A stretch of 64,000 nucleotides of DNA from SAR202 cluster bacterium bin87 (GCA_002238825.1 MPNC01000014.1:18175-82174); one strand, 5' to 3'; shown: positions 1 through 11,536, counted from the first letter of the stretch. Numbers and translations: made by a program. The notes: generated from the letters alone by a model not told the origin.

Positions 1-192
1 CTTCTCCAGGCATTCCAGGTCGCAGACGGGCGCAACCGGTGGCGCGGCCACCGGCAGAAGCGCCCACACGATGAATGCAGCCAGCGGGCCGACGGCCCAA
101 AGCAGAATGCAGTCGATGAGCCACCCGACGTACCTGCGGATGGGAGTGGCGAATTGCAGGGGGGCTGTCGCCGGTCCGTTACCTGACGTCAA
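1..192 (-). CDS. RDD-like membrane protein, N-terminal part (runs off window edge)
   Basis: An open minus-strand frame continues past the left edge. It begins at a TTG (190-192) overlapping the stop of the lipoprotein gene by 14 nt, so the two look translationally coupled. The visible 64 residues contain TPIRRYVGWLIDCILLWAV followed by a second hydrophobic stretch. The Arg-x5-6-Asp pattern in the first membrane segment is what gives RDD proteins their name. RDD proteins are small integral membrane proteins, some of them transport related. There is no ATG upstream in frame, so the start is uncertain, and the identification rests on one motif. Confidence 0.42.
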   Translation of the reverse strand, partial: MTSGNGPATAPLQFATPIRRYVGWLIDCILLWAVGPLAAFIVWALLPVAAPPVAPVCDLECLEK

Positions 193-955
193 TGAACACA
201 CTCGGCGGGTCGATCCGCACGCTCTCGTTGAAATCGGACAACAGCAGTTGCCTCGTGGTGCCGGGGTCATCGTGTTCCCCGATTGCTCCGATCAAGTGCA
301 CCTGGCGAGGCAGGTGGTCTTGGCGGTCGATCCAGAGGATGATGTCCGCCTGGGCGTTCTCGCTGAGGTCGATGGACAGCCAATCCACAGCGGCCGCTGG
401 AATGTGTCCAGACACCTCGTAGGTTTCACGGCCGTCGATATCTTCGACGCCTTCCAGGTTGGGCGCTTCAATTTGGGACACGAGATCAGCCGTCGTCTCG
501 TTCAGCTCCCCAACCGGGATTATTGCCAGCTCCGGCGATTGCAGCACCCATTGGCCGGACAGCGGGTCGGTGATGTAGAGGCCTTCGGACACGAGCACCA
601 TTTGCAGGGGGAAGTAGGTGCCCGAGGTAGGTTCAACATCGCGGCCTCGTACCAGATACGCGTCGATGACGAGAGAAAGACCGGCTTCGGCGTCCCATTC
701 GCCGGTGATCTCAGTGGCTTTGATATGTGCTCCGGCGTCGCGGTAGTAGATGCTGCCCCGCTGGTGGGTAAGGCTGAACTTCAGAGAACTTATGCTCTGT
801 AAAGCTGCGGCACTCTCGCGCAGCAGGTCCTGCGGATTCGGCGGGGGCGTGTACGCCTCTTCCTGCGGAGTGTATACGCAAGCGCTGATGACCAGCGTAA
901 ACGTGAGCCCCGCCATTAGTCGCCACATTAGCTTTGCTTTTCCCCAAGATCGCAT
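179..955 (-). CDS. LppX/LprAFG-like lipoprotein
   Basis: A 258-aa protein with a signal peptide ending in a lipobox (VISAC, Cys about residue 26), so it should be a membrane-anchored lipoprotein on the outer face of the cytoplasmic membrane. The mature part begins with a Pro-rich spacer, then 'LLRESAAALQSISSLKF', the opening helix typical of the LppX/LprG (LolA-like) fold, whose members bind lipids in a hydrophobic cavity. It ends 'SDFNESVRIDPP', also typical of the family. The start has GGAGG and AAGGAG upstream. The next gene downstream on the same strand is an RDD-like membrane protein. Lipid carriage is inferred from the family, not from visible residues. Confidence 0.72.
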   Translation of the reverse strand: MRSWGKAKLMWRLMAGLTFTLVISACVYTPQEEAYTPPPNPQDLLRESAAALQSISSLKFSLTHQRGSIYYRDAGAHIKATEITGEWDAEAGLSLVIDAYLVRGRDVEPTSGTYFPLQMVLVSEGLYITDPLSGQWVLQSPELAIIPVGELNETTADLVSQIEAPNLEGVEDIDGRETYEVSGHIPAAAVDWLSIDLSENAQADIILWIDRQDHLPRQVHLIGAIGEHDDPGTTRQLLLSDFNESVRIDPPSVFIDVR

Positions 956-1345
956 AGCTCCTTTCCTCCATTATTGCGCCCTACGCCCACTTGACACGGC
1001 CCGGGCGTAGACGGCTGGTCGATTCAAGATATGGTCCTGTGCGCCATGAGAGGTGAGATCGTGGAAGGGAACCTATTGGTCATTACCATGGCTGTCATCA
1101 GCCGGCTACACTGCGCATTAGCGCACAGTGTCCTTATAGGCCGCATATGAAAAGATCAGCGGCGACTACAAGGCCCAAGAGCCCTCCCCGCACAAACGCC
1201 CAGCGCCTCCTGAAGGACAGCAGACCTGAGGTAGCCAATAGCCCGGAGACAACGACGCCAAAAAAAGCCTATAACTGTGCAGGCTATCGAAAGCGCCGAT
1301 AGTTGTCCTGACGCGTCATTCAATCTATACACTCCGTCTGCCGTA
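956..1345. other. Intergenic stretch with one small inverted repeat
   Basis: No convincing gene on either strand. The only structure seen is an imperfect hairpin at 1109-1130 (arms CACTG-CGC and GCGCACAGTG) with no T-run. The J-domain gene ends at the right side of this stretch on the minus strand, and the lipoprotein gene begins at its left. Confidence 0.5.
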
Positions 1346-2614
1346 TCAGGGTTGTTTGACGGGCTCGCATGCCAGCAATTCCTGGGAGGTCCCGCCTGAC
1401 CACAGGCACAATGTCAGACCGGGATGCGAGGCCGCGACCGGATCGATTTGCAGGCGAACCGTCAACAAGTTGCCCACGTATCGATAGGTTTCGGCGACTC
1501 GGTCTCCAGGGAAAGCTCCGCACGCGATATCCATACCGTGCGGGACGATGGCTCCATAGAAGTCGCCGCTATTGTCAGTCAGTGTCAGATTTTCAAACCC
1601 ACAACTGCCGCTAGCGGGGACGAAGTTTGCGCGCTCGTTTATCCTGGCCCTGAAAGCCATTACTCCCGCCTGTGATACCTTGGGTTCTCGTACCCACTCG
1701 ACATTGCCATCGGCTGGCGGCTCCGGAATGGCACAGGCAGGGCATTCCACCGTAGGCAGGCGGTCCAACGTCAGTGAGGGAGGCAACGTGTTTGCTGCGG
1801 TTAGATTGGAAGATTGCGGTTCATGTTGGGGCGGCGTTGCGATTGGAGTTACAGGAGGAGTGGGCAAAGCCGCAGCCACCGCTGCCATGATGGTGGCTCC
1901 CAGGTCGGGGGTTGCCTGAATAACTGGTTCCGGCGCGGAAGTGGTTGGCAGTAACAGATAGACCACACCGAAGATAATGGCGGCAAATGCCCCAAGCGCA
2001 GCGACTGAGGAAGCAATAACTACGCCCGCAAACCATGCCTTTTGCGCCGCTTGTGGTTGTGCAGAAGCCGGTGAACTCTGCACAACCACAAGCGCTGTCG
2101 TGAAAATCTCATCACTTTCTTCCCGCCCGTATCCTTCATGTGGTTCAGGCGATTCTGGCTGGCTTGCTGATTCCCGCAAGCGCTCTTCGGCCTGGCGCCG
2201 ATAGCGGTCCTCCGCTGCCCGGCGTACTCTTTCCTCTCGTTGTCTGCGTTCCTCCGCTCGTCGTTGCTGTTGCTCGGCTTCCTCGCGTCGCAAGCGTTCA
2301 GCTTCGGCTCGCCTGCGGCGCTCCTCCGCTGCCTGGCGAGCCCTCTCCTCGCTTTGCCTCCGTTCCTCTGCTTCACGCTGCTGCCGTTCAGCTTCCTGTT
2401 CCTGTCGTTCGATGCATCGGTCGTAATCAATCCGCGCACTCTCGTCATTGAGAACCTGATAAGCCTCGTTGATTTCTTTGAACCGCTCCTCTGTGTCAGG
2501 GGCATCACTGCGGTCTGGATGAAATTGCAGAGCCAGCCTGCGATACGCTTGGCGGATATCATCGTCGGTGGCTTCTCGGTCCACTCCGAGGATTTCGTAG
2601 TAATTGTCCGGCAT
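1346..2614 (-). CDS. Membrane-anchored J-domain protein with novel C-terminal domain
   Basis: An N-terminal J domain ([20 protein letters not shown], then HPD about residue 34 from the chosen ATG) shows it is a Hsp70 co-chaperone family member. A long Arg/Glu/Gln-rich coiled coil (about residues 75-160) follows, then one membrane segment (about 200-225), a Pro/Thr linker, and a C-terminal domain with four or more Cys ending '[12 protein letters not shown]'. The same C-terminal domain occurs in the neighbouring lipoprotein. The J domain should be cytoplasmic and the C-terminal domain outside. The two genes lie 29 nt apart or slightly more and are probably one operon. A GTG at 2632 is an alternative start; neither start has a good ribosome site. 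Confidence 0.72.
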   Translation of the reverse strand: MPDNYYEILGVDREATDDDIRQAYRRLALQFHPDRSDAPDTEERFKEINEAYQVLNDESARIDYDRCIERQEQEAERQQREAEERRQSEERARQAAEERRRRAEAERLRREEAEQQQRRAEERRQREERVRRAAEDRYRRQAEERLRESASQPESPEPHEGYGREESDEIFTTALVVVQSSPASAQPQAAQKAWFAGVVIASSVAALGAFAAIIFGVVYLLLPTTSAPEPVIQATPDLGATIMAAVAAALPTPPVTPIATPPQHEPQSSNLTAANTLPPSLTLDRLPTVECPACAIPEPPADGNVEWVREPKVSQAGVMAFRARINERANFVPASGSCGFENLTLTDNSGDFYGAIVPHGMDIACGAFPGDRVAETYRYVGNLLTVRLQIDPVAASHPGLTLCLWSGGTSQELLACEPVKQP

Positions 2615-2661
2615 GGCGGGATCAGGCGACACTTGTCAGTCGATTCATTCAATGGAGCCGC

Positions 2662-3519
2662 TCAGGGCTCTTGTACCCGTACGCAGTCTAACAGGGAATT
2701 CTCACCCTCAGACCTGCCACTCCACAGGCATAGACGCAGTCCCGGATGGGTCGCAGCGGCGGGGTCTATTTGAGCTCGAACTCGGAGCGTGTTGGCAACA
2801 TAGTCGAACTGCTCTGCAATCCATAGGCCGGGCTGGGGAACCCAGTGCCTACCCGGGATAGAGGGCGCCACGATGGTGCCATAGAGATTGCTGTCGCTGT
2901 CGGTCACGGAGAGTTTGCCGCCGTCCACCGTGCCCAGCGCGCCCATATCAAGGTCTTCATCCAGCCGCGCCACCAACTCGATCACCCCATTCTTGGAAAC
3001 CGTCGGGGCACTTATCCACTCAACGCGCCCCCAGACCGGTTCGTAATCCGAGGTACAGTTCGGCCCGCATTCTACTGTCTGCAACGGGCGCGGCAGTACA
3101 GGCGTCGGCGTGGGTAGAACGGTGACACGGGCTTGTGGGGGTTGAACTATTATGACCCGCGTGATGGGAGGGATGGGAGGGATGCGCGTGGAAACGGTTA
3201 TCGGCGCAGGCGGTATGGTTGGGATGGGCACGGGATCGTAGATTGATCTGGGCGTAGGCGTCGGTCTGGGCGTATAGGTCGGCGCTGGCGTCGTTGCGGT
3301 TGCCAATGTGGCGTCTACTGACGCTTTTACCATGGATTGGACGTCCGGAGTCGGGGGCGGGGTCGGTGCGAATGCTGTAGCGACCGCCGCTTCGATCACA
3401 GGCCGGAGGTCCAGGGTTGGAGTCGCCATCGGCTCTGGAGCTGCGGGACCGAAGCATCCTGCTGTGTAGGCCACTACGATTACCGCAACCGCCGTTATTC
3501 GTGCGTGATTTTGCATCAT
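2662..3519 (-). CDS. Thr/Pro-rich lipoprotein sharing the C-terminal domain of the J-domain protein
   Basis: The start is placed at the ATG-ATG pair at 3514-3519 because it has AGAGGA upstream and gives a compact signal peptide ending in a lipobox (YTAGC). A longer frame upstream lacks any signal. After the Cys come two helical 'VIEAAVATAFAPTP / MVKASVDATLATAT' segments and a long TPTP/IPP linker. The C-terminal ~125 residues ('VEWISAPTVSKNGVIELVAR' to 'HPGLRLCLWSGRSE') align clearly with the end of the J-domain protein (both have V-x-W-x-x-P-x-V-S-x-x-G, a YVxNxLxVRxQIDP motif and LCLWSG). I do not recognise the domain. A role as a surface sensor or adhesin is only a guess. Confidence 0.68.
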   Translation of the reverse strand: MMQNHARITAVAVIVVAYTAGCFGPAAPEPMATPTLDLRPVIEAAVATAFAPTPPPTPDVQSMVKASVDATLATATTPAPTYTPRPTPTPRSIYDPVPIPTIPPAPITVSTRIPPIPPITRVIIVQPPQARVTVLPTPTPVLPRPLQTVECGPNCTSDYEPVWGRVEWISAPTVSKNGVIELVARLDEDLDMGALGTVDGGKLSVTDSDSNLYGTIVAPSIPGRHWVPQPGLWIAEQFDYVANTLRVRAQIDPAAATHPGLRLCLWSGRSEGENSLLDCVRVQEP

Positions 3520-4239
3520 CCAGTAGTTCCTCTGCCTTGTCTGAGCATCGGCAAATGAGACCAGTTCCCGTCTAGTGACGCACACCTTGGCTCCGATGAA
3601 GCGGTCGGCCAAATCGGAGTATTGGAACAACACCGTCTTCGAGTTCTCTTAGTCATCGAAGCATGTCATTGCGTTGGATGTGAGGGCGGTCAGTAGATTG
3701 CTGACGTCATAAGTGGAGGACAAATCTGGGTCGTCCCGCAGGGCCAGCCTGAACTCGTCCGCGCTCCTCCCATCGATCTCTTGCACGAAGCGAACCGCGT
3801 CAGCCCCTCTGAGCCGGATGCGGTCCGCCCGGTTTGGCCAAGTGCGCCATTCCACTGGTATGCTTACGCCACTTACTGTGGTAACGGCGTCTACAAATCC
3901 CTGGTATTCGCCGAACTGGTTGATCACAACCGTGTAGGTGAGATCCCTGTTGAAAGTGAGGTTGACCCTTGGGACCTGCCGGCCGTCCTCGTAGACAACG
4001 CAGGAGTACTGCTGTCCTCTCGCGTCATTGACCCCTTGCCCTCCGGCGATTCCGCTGTGCGCTCTCTGCTCAGGGGGGGTGGCGCTCGTCATCATCTTCC
4101 ACTGATGATGGATGCCCGTATTCTTGACCAAGTCAATTATCTGCGGGATTGCGAAGGTCACGGTCGGTGCGAATCTGGTTCTTTGGGCGGCGAAATCTTG
4201 CTCTCTAGTATTCAGTCAACCTGGCATCGTCATATCTAA

Positions 4240-5121
4240 GAGGGCGTGTGACAAAGGGCCAACCGTGCACCGGTTGTTCTTGGGGTGAGGGTGGGATGGT
4301 GTTTACGCTGGTGGTATGAATAGAAAACCATACCCCAGCGATTTGACCGATGCCCAGTGGGAAGAACTGGCTCCTCTGCTGCCGCCCGACACCAGAAGAG
4401 GTCATCCCAGGACCACGGACCTGCGGGAGGTGGTCAACGGCATCCTGTACGTGTTGCGGGGCGGCATCCCCTGGCGGCTGATGCCCCACGACCTGCCGCC
4501 GTGGGGCACGGTCTGGTGGTACTTCCGCAAGTGGCGGGATGATGGGACCTGGGAACGTGCTGAGGCCGCTTTGCGGGCCCGGGTGCGGGAAGCGGCGGGA
4601 CGGGAGGCCACACCCAGCGCGGCCATCATTGACAGCCAGTCGGTGAAGACCACGGAAAAAGGGGGCCCAGAGGTTACGACGCTGGCAAACGGGTAACCGG
4701 ACGCAAGCGGCATATCGTGGTGGACACCATGGGATTGCTGCTGGCCGTGGTGGTGCATGCCGCCAATATTCAGGACCGGGACGGCGCCAAGTTGGTGCTG
4801 GCCAAACTGTTGGACCGGTTCGCTCGTCTGAGGGTGATCTGGGCGGATGCTGGCTATGCGGGCCGACTGGTGTCCTGGGCCTGGACCACCGGCGGGTGGC
4901 TCTTGACCGTGGTGAGGCGCAAGCCGGACAGCCACTGCTTCGAGGTACTGCCCAGACGATGGGTAGTGGAACGCACCCTGGGGTGGCTGAGCCGATGCCG
5001 ACGGTTGAGCAAAGACTACGAGGAGCGCACCCACAGCAGCGAAGCGTGGGTACATATCGCCATGGTCAACCTGATGCTCAAACGGCTCCAACCTACTTGA
5101 AACCCTTTGTCACACACCCTC
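4240..5121 (+). mobile_element. IS5-family element nested in IS630
   Basis: The ends are 19-bp inverted repeats GAGGGYGTGTGACAAAGGG (4240-4258 and 5103-5121, one mismatch), flanked by TAA (4237-4239 and 5122-5124). The uninterrupted sequence 'tatctaagaagaaacc' is preserved in the IS630 remnant at 25.6 kb, which confirms a 3-bp TAA duplication, as in the IS1031/IS427 branches of IS5. Length 882 bp. Confidence 0.9.
4316..5100 (+). CDS. IS5-family transposase, two frames joined by -1 frameshift
   Basis: Frame one (4316-4696) starts MNRKPYPSDLTDAQWEELAP, the typical N-terminal domain of IS427-group transposases, and reaches the first catalytic Asp (AAIIDSQSVKTTEKGG). Frame two carries 'RGYDAGKR...RKRHIVVDT', the second Asp (VIWADAGYAG) and the Glu region (RRWVVERTLGWL). 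The frames meet at AAAAAGGGGGC near 4659-4669. Slipping back one base there gives the family sequence EKGGPRGYDAGK. This homopolymer slip is the known expression mode of the group, so the gene is probably functional rather than broken. Confidence 0.85.
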
Positions 5122-5186
5122 TAAGAAGAAACCGGCCATGGTCGCTATCGTGAGTGGCAAACAGCGGTGCGGGAGGTGCGGCATTC

Positions 5187-6310
5187 ATGGCTCAGGAGAA
5201 ATTTGCGGTACGGTTGTCAGAGGAAGATCGGACCCAACTGGAGCGGTTGATCCGTAGCGGCCAACGCTCGGCGCGGGTCATCAATCGGGCGCGCATCCTG
5301 CTCAAGACCGATGCAGGATGGAGCGCGTCCCAGGTGGCGGCGGCGCTGGACACGTCGCAGCGCACGGTGTTTCGCACCAAGCGGCGGTACGCCGAGGAGG
5401 GATTGGACGGTGTGCTCCACGACCATCCCCAGGCCAACCGGTATCGCAAGCTGGATGATCGTGGGGAAGCCCACCTGATTGCCCTGGCGTGCAGCGACGC
5501 TCCCGAAGGCCGCGACCACTGGACCCTGCGCCTGCTGGCCGACAAGGTGGTGGAGTTGGGCGTGGTGGAGAGCCTGTCATACGAGACGGTCAGGCTCCGG
5601 CTCAAAAAAACACCCTCAAGCCCTGGCAGAAACAGCAGTGGTGCATCTCCCAGATGAACGGGGAGTTCGTGGCGGCGATGGAGGACGTGCTGGACCTGTA
5701 TGCCGAGCCCTACGACCCCAGCCGACCGGTGGTGTGCTTCGACGAGACCTCCACCCAACTGCTGGCCGATGTGCGGGAACCTTTGCCGGCCCAGCCGGGG
5801 CGACCCCGACGTCAGGACTACGAGTACCGACGCGGCGGCACCCGCAACCTCTTCCTGTTCTGCGAACCTCTGGCTGGTTGGCGCCACGTAGCGATCACCG
5901 AACGCCGCACCATGGTGGACTTCGCCCAGCAGATGCGCTGGCTGGTGGACGTGGCCTATCCCGACGCCACCGTCGTCCGCGTCGTTCTCGACAACTTGAA
6001 CACTCACCGCATGGCTTCCCTGTACGAGACCTTCCCTGCCGCCGAAGCCAGGCGCATCGTGAAACGTCTGGAGTTTCACCACACCCCCAAGCACGCCAGT
6101 TGGCTGAACATGGCGGAGATTGAGTTCAGCGCATTGAGCCGCGCCTGTCTCAAAGGGAGAAACCCTGACGCCGACGCCCTGCAACGCGCCATCACCGCCT
6201 ACCAGACCCGACGCAACGCCACGCGCATCCCGATCAACTGGCGCTTCGGAACCGACGACGCCAGGATCAAACTCCATCGTTTCTACCCCTGCCCTTCCAA
6301 CGTTGACTGA
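5187..6310 (+). CDS. IS630-family transposase (copy A), -1 frameshift at A7
   Basis: The start ATG at 5187 has GGAGG ten bases upstream; a GTG at 5154 is possible but has none. The first frame holds the paired N-terminal HTH region ('RARILLKTDAGWSASQVAAA', 'LDTSQRTVFRTKRRY'). At CTCAAAAAAAC (A7 at 5604-5610) a -1 slip leads into the catalytic frame: 'VCFDETSTQ' (Asp), 'VVLDNLNTHRMAS' (Asp) and 'SWLNMAEIEFSALS' (Glu), the DDE triad of IS630/Tc1. The end 'TRIPINWRFGTDDAR' is also typical. The IS5 insertion lies upstream of the coding region and removes only the left terminus from contact with the promoter. Confidence 0.85.
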
Positions 6311-7440
6311 CTACTAGTCAGGGTTGCGGTGGCACAGCGGACCGCCTCCGCCTGTAAGATCGCCATCTGCTGCGCCTGTTCGGCGATTTCCTCGGCGGTC
6401 TGGATGTGCAGTTGCACCTCGGCGTGCCACGTCTCGCAGTCCACCGCAATGCTGCCCTTCGTCATGCGAATCGTGTCGACGCGATAAGCCCAACGTCCGG
6501 GCTCCGCGGGACCGGTCCACGTCCGCTCCGTCGTCTCAGCCAACGTCGTCCAGCCCAGCGGTGTGTTGTCCCGGGCCGTCGCGGAACGCTGGACACGATA
6601 GACGACCGTGTCGGCCTTGAAGGTGGCTGCATCCCGTCCCCAGCCCCGGAGGTCGTCCTCTACATATTCGTAGAAGTGGTCCAGGCTGTCCTCCCATTTG
6701 AGCATGAGTGAGCCGTCATCCGGGCGAACGACCTTCAACCGGACGACTTCGGATCTCTCGCAGAGTAATCCCAGCAATTCCGGCGCTAACTCGGCCTCAG
6801 TGGGAAGATCGAGCGTCGTCTCAGCGACAACGCCGTTACATGTCTCGGTGTCCCCGTTCGCACGGAGAGAGACGAGGCCCACGTGATAGACCCATCGTCC
6901 GGGGCTGGGCGCGCCTTCCCAATGTGTTCCGTCGTTCACGGTGGCGACGAATTCCCATATTTTGCTGTCCGCCGGCCGGCGCTGGATGTTGTAGACTTCT
7001 TCCTCCAAGTAGAAATCATCAGGCCACGGATTGATGTCAAGGGACCACCCCAACTCCATGTAGCCTGGATCCTCGATCCCCGCAGGATGGCCGTCTGCGT
7101 AGAAACTGACAATACGGGCATTCTCGCATTGCTCCGCCTCCGCTTCTCTGGGCAGAACAAGGGCGAGAATGACGGCAACCGCCAGCAGAGCGAGGATAGA
7201 GGATAGGACAGGAAATCGAGTTCGCATTTGGAACCTCCGGTTGGATTATTGTAGAGATTGTTAAAAAATCTGATCTCGGTTGCGACCACTGAATCGCAGC
7301 CGAGATCGAAGGCAGAGGCTACACCAGCAGTCCGGGGCGGCACAATATCAGGCGAGATTCCGACTTTTGAAAGTGGCTCCGATGCGATTGACACACCGTC
7401 ATCTTATGCCGTTCTGGCTCCGTGTGGTACGATGGCCTAG

Positions 7441-7514
7441 TACGCCGGGTGGGCCTTGAACCCACGACTTCCCGCTTAGCAGGCGGGTGTTCTTTCCTAC
7501 TGAACTACCGGCGC
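7441..7514 (-). tRNA. tRNA with anticodon GCU but a short variable loop
   Basis: A full cloverleaf folds on the minus strand: acceptor GCGCCGG/CCGGCGU (first pair G-U), D arm GUUC-AGUAGGAAA-GAAC, anticodon arm CCCGC-CUGCUAA-GCGGG, variable loop AAGUC, T arm GUGGG-UUCAAGG-CCCAC, discriminator A, no encoded CCA. The loop puts GCU at positions 34-36, which reads serine codons AGC/AGU. Bacterial tRNA-Ser normally has a long variable arm; this one has five bases. Charging identity is therefore unclear. Confidence 0.8.
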
Positions 7515-7618
7515 ACGATCGAGGCGAGCAGTTCGCACCTGCTCGCCTCAAACGTATCACCGATTTCGCGGTCTGGGTAGTTGACGGCGTGTCATCCCCC
7601 ACGCAAACGCGATACTAA

Positions 7619-8020
7619 CTATTCGATGTGGTTGGTGTCCCGGCGGATGCCAAAAGACTGGATTGCAGCAGCCGTGGCGGGCATGACACCCGGCATCCAG
7701 ACGGTGATAACCCACAACGCGATAAGCTCCATCGGCGATATCCACGAGTTTCCGCGTGCGATCGCGATGCCAACCCAAATTCCGGCGATGAAGGCGGTCC
7801 AGGTCAATACGGCACCACCGAGGATGAACCAACGGCCTATCAGTCTTCGTCTCCACAGAAAGGTGACGCCAGACCAAACGAACGCAAAAGCCAGGAAAGA
7901 TGCGATCCCCACAACCATCGACAAAGGATATTCGTCGTTGTCGATTACGAACATGCCGCAAAGGCCGCTATTGCAGAGGCCCGTCGTCGCGATGATGCAC
8001 AGGATGAGGATGGGTTTCAC
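7619..8020 (-). CDS. Small four-helix membrane protein
   Basis: 133 residues beginning at a GTG (8018-8020). Four hydrophobic segments are visible (about residues 2-22, 34-58, 65-88 and 95-118), separated by short Arg-rich loops such as 'WRRRLIGRW'. There is no recognisable family motif. The ribosome site is weak (CAGGTA). The gene ends about 100 bp before the tRNA (same strand), and an IS21 element has inserted about 40 bp upstream of its start, which may have removed its promoter. Confidence 0.5.
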   Translation of the reverse strand: MKPILILCIIATTGLCNSGLCGMFVIDNDEYPLSMVVGIASFLAFAFVWSGVTFLWRRRLIGRWFILGGAVLTWTAFIAGIWVGIAIARGNSWISPMELIALWVITVWMPGVMPATAAAIQSFGIRRDTNHIE

Positions 8021-8182
8021 GTTGATTTAGATACCTGAATGTGCCATACCAGAATATACTGTCAACGCCGACGAAATTCTGACCCAGGTTCGCCGATGTG
8101 GAGTTGACCCACCTCTTCGATCACTCCCGCGATCGCCGGTTTAAAATTGACCCACCTCCTTGTTTATTGTTCAGCGACTTTG

Positions 8183-10200
<2,018 letters not shown>

Positions 10201-10501
10201 AATTCCCACCGTTAGCACGTTGTTTGAGGCACCTCCGCAGCGTGTCCGCGGATGATGCCATTGCCATCGGGTGGGTCAATTCCATTTCGGCGATTTTGCA
10301 CATTTTAATATCGGCGGTAACAATACTCGTAGGAGGACAGAGGATGCCAACGGGCCGCGTGACTGGACGTTTGAGGGCCACACCATCGCTGAGCGGCGGG
10401 ACATGTTCAGAGAGTAGCACCCGCACTCACCGAGCGGCGGCTTGTTGACGCCGGGTTTTATCCATCAACTTGACGGGATCAACAAAACAGGAGCAACCAA
10501 A

Positions 10502-11089
10502 ATGAGGATCCGTAACATTCTGATTATTACCACGCTGGCGACCATGATAGCGTTTGTCCTGATGGCCTACGCCAGCGTCACAAGTGCCCAATCCGCCACG
10601 TGTCAGGTTAGGGATTATACGGCAGCAACAGAAGAGCAAGTATTCGCCCTCACGACCCAGCACCAAATCGGCAACGTTGTGTTCTACGAGTCGAAGTGGA
10701 CCCGCGATTGGGCCACGAGCCAGTCGATGTTCGACATCGACCATCATGTGAGTAAATCCGAGGCCATTGCGCTTGAACTGTGCGCCAAATCCGCAGCGGT
10801 CCAGAAACAGTTCGCCCAAGACCCGCTCAACCTGTACGCGACGAACCCTGGGTTCAACCGTGGTAAGGGGAACCGCACGCCGGCGCAGATCGCAGATATC
10901 CGTAAGACAAATAGTCTCGTGAAGACGACGCTCAGGGACCAGGACAAGGCAACCGCGTACTGTGCTATTCGCCACGCCGTTCTGGACAAGTACGACCTCG
11001 GGGAACCGGAGACCGAGACTGCTTGCGTCAATTGGCTGGTCTATGGTCAGGCGACAGCTCCGACTCCTGTGCCTACGGCCGCGCCGTAA
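10502..11089 (+). CDS. Secreted HNH (DUF1524-like) endonuclease
   Basis: The start is placed at ATG 10502 (MRIRNILIITTLA) because AGGAG lies 7 nt upstream and it yields a clean signal peptide ending near ASVTSAQS. The mature protein has 'FDIDHHVSKSEA', then 'FAQDPLNLYATNPGFNRGKG', which together match the D-H-x-V...DPxNL...N-R-x-K-G pattern of DUF1524/GmrSD-C-type HNH nucleases. The His in DHHV and the Asn in DPLNL are the likely catalytic pair. Four Cys may form disulfides. It ends in a PTPVPTAAP tail. Secreted relatives degrade DNA outside the cell; that role is inferred. Upstream sits the right end of IS21 copy 1. Confidence 0.68.
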   Translation: MRIRNILIITTLATMIAFVLMAYASVTSAQSATCQVRDYTAATEEQVFALTTQHQIGNVVFYESKWTRDWATSQSMFDIDHHVSKSEAIALELCAKSAAVQKQFAQDPLNLYATNPGFNRGKGNRTPAQIADIRKTNSLVKTTLRDQDKATAYCAIRHAVLDKYDLGEPETETACVNWLVYGQATAPTPVPTAAP

Positions 11090-11161
11090 TCACTGCCATA
11101 ATTGACGCGTTTCCCGCCGCAGGTATTTCCTGGGATTATCCCACATATAGGAGGAATACCA

Positions 11162-11491
11162 ATGACCGCAACGCAAGAGCCCCAGTTCACCGTGCCGGAG
11201 ATCCGATGCGCGATCGAAGTCACCAGGCTCGGTCGAGCTTACGACGTTCCCGAGCCGCTGCGCAGTCTGGCCGAGGAGCTTACCCAGCGCTGTCAGTACG
11301 TCTACCGGATCACCGACGATGATTTGACAACCTACCTCGACGATTGCCCGGACCTGAACGAACGACAACGGACGTTCTTCCTGGAACGCGCCCGGAAGTA
11401 CATCGACAACTCGGACGCGTTCGGTGAGTCACTGCAAATCTGCCTCGAATTGGCCTACACCGACGCCCTGGGTGAAGCCGAGGAAAAGTAG
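11162..11491 (+). CDS. Hypothetical acidic protein, 109 aa
   Basis: ATG 11162 has an excellent GGAGG 8 nt upstream (ataggaggaatacc). The protein is acidic and helical, starts MTATQEPQFTVPEIRCAIEV and has three Cys. It has no signal peptide or membrane segment and I do not recognise a family. It follows the secreted nuclease by 70 nt on the same strand and precedes a GC-rich terminator-like hairpin, so the two may form a short operon; an immunity role for the nuclease is conceivable but nothing in the sequence proves it. Confidence 0.6.
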   Translation: MTATQEPQFTVPEIRCAIEVTRLGRAYDVPEPLRSLAEELTQRCQYVYRITDDDLTTYLDDCPDLNERQRTFFLERARKYIDNSDAFGESLQICLELAYTDALGEAEEK

Positions 11492-11504
11492 AACCGCTCG
11501 TCTT

Positions 11505-11536
11505 GGGGGCCTGTCCGAGGAAATGAGCGGGCCCCC
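11505..11536 (+). terminator. Terminator-like hairpin
   Basis: GGGGGCC (11505-11511) pairs with GGCCCCC (11530-11536) across an 18-nt loop, 14 nt after the preceding stop codon; it is followed by TAAAATT. Confidence 0.5.

Larger units (their letters stand above)
4208..6314 (+). mobile_element. IS630-family element (copy A), itself interrupted by IS5
   Basis: The left end reads GTATTCAGTCAAC and the right end, reverse complemented, GTAGTCAGTCAAC; both are flanked by TA (4206-4207 and 6315-6316), the standard IS630 target. Removing the 882-bp IS5 element and its 3-bp duplication leaves about 1.22 kb, normal for the family. The element sits inside the FN3-like protein gene. A second, truncated left end of the same element lies at 25469-25625. 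Confidence 0.88.
3649..7227 (-). pseudogene. Secreted FN3-like repeat protein gene split by IS630
   Basis: The N-terminal part (7227 down to 6315) encodes a signal peptide (about residues 1-32) and two similar repeats with 'W..V...T.W.G.P.PGRW.Y.V', resembling fibronectin type III modules, each ending near a Cys. The frame runs into the IS630 end and stops at 6283. The rest of the gene lies beyond the element (4207 down to 3649). Joining the two halves with one copy of the TA target restores an open frame through the junction: LTREQDFAAQRTRFAPTVTF. The 3' half could be translated alone from a GTG at 4161, but it would lack a signal peptide. The intact protein would have been about 490 residues. 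Function unknown. Confidence 0.78.

Noticed and set aside
5192..6277. 361-codon frame opposite the IS630 transposase
   Set aside because: It is antisense to the DDE transposase; it has no independent start signal or family match.
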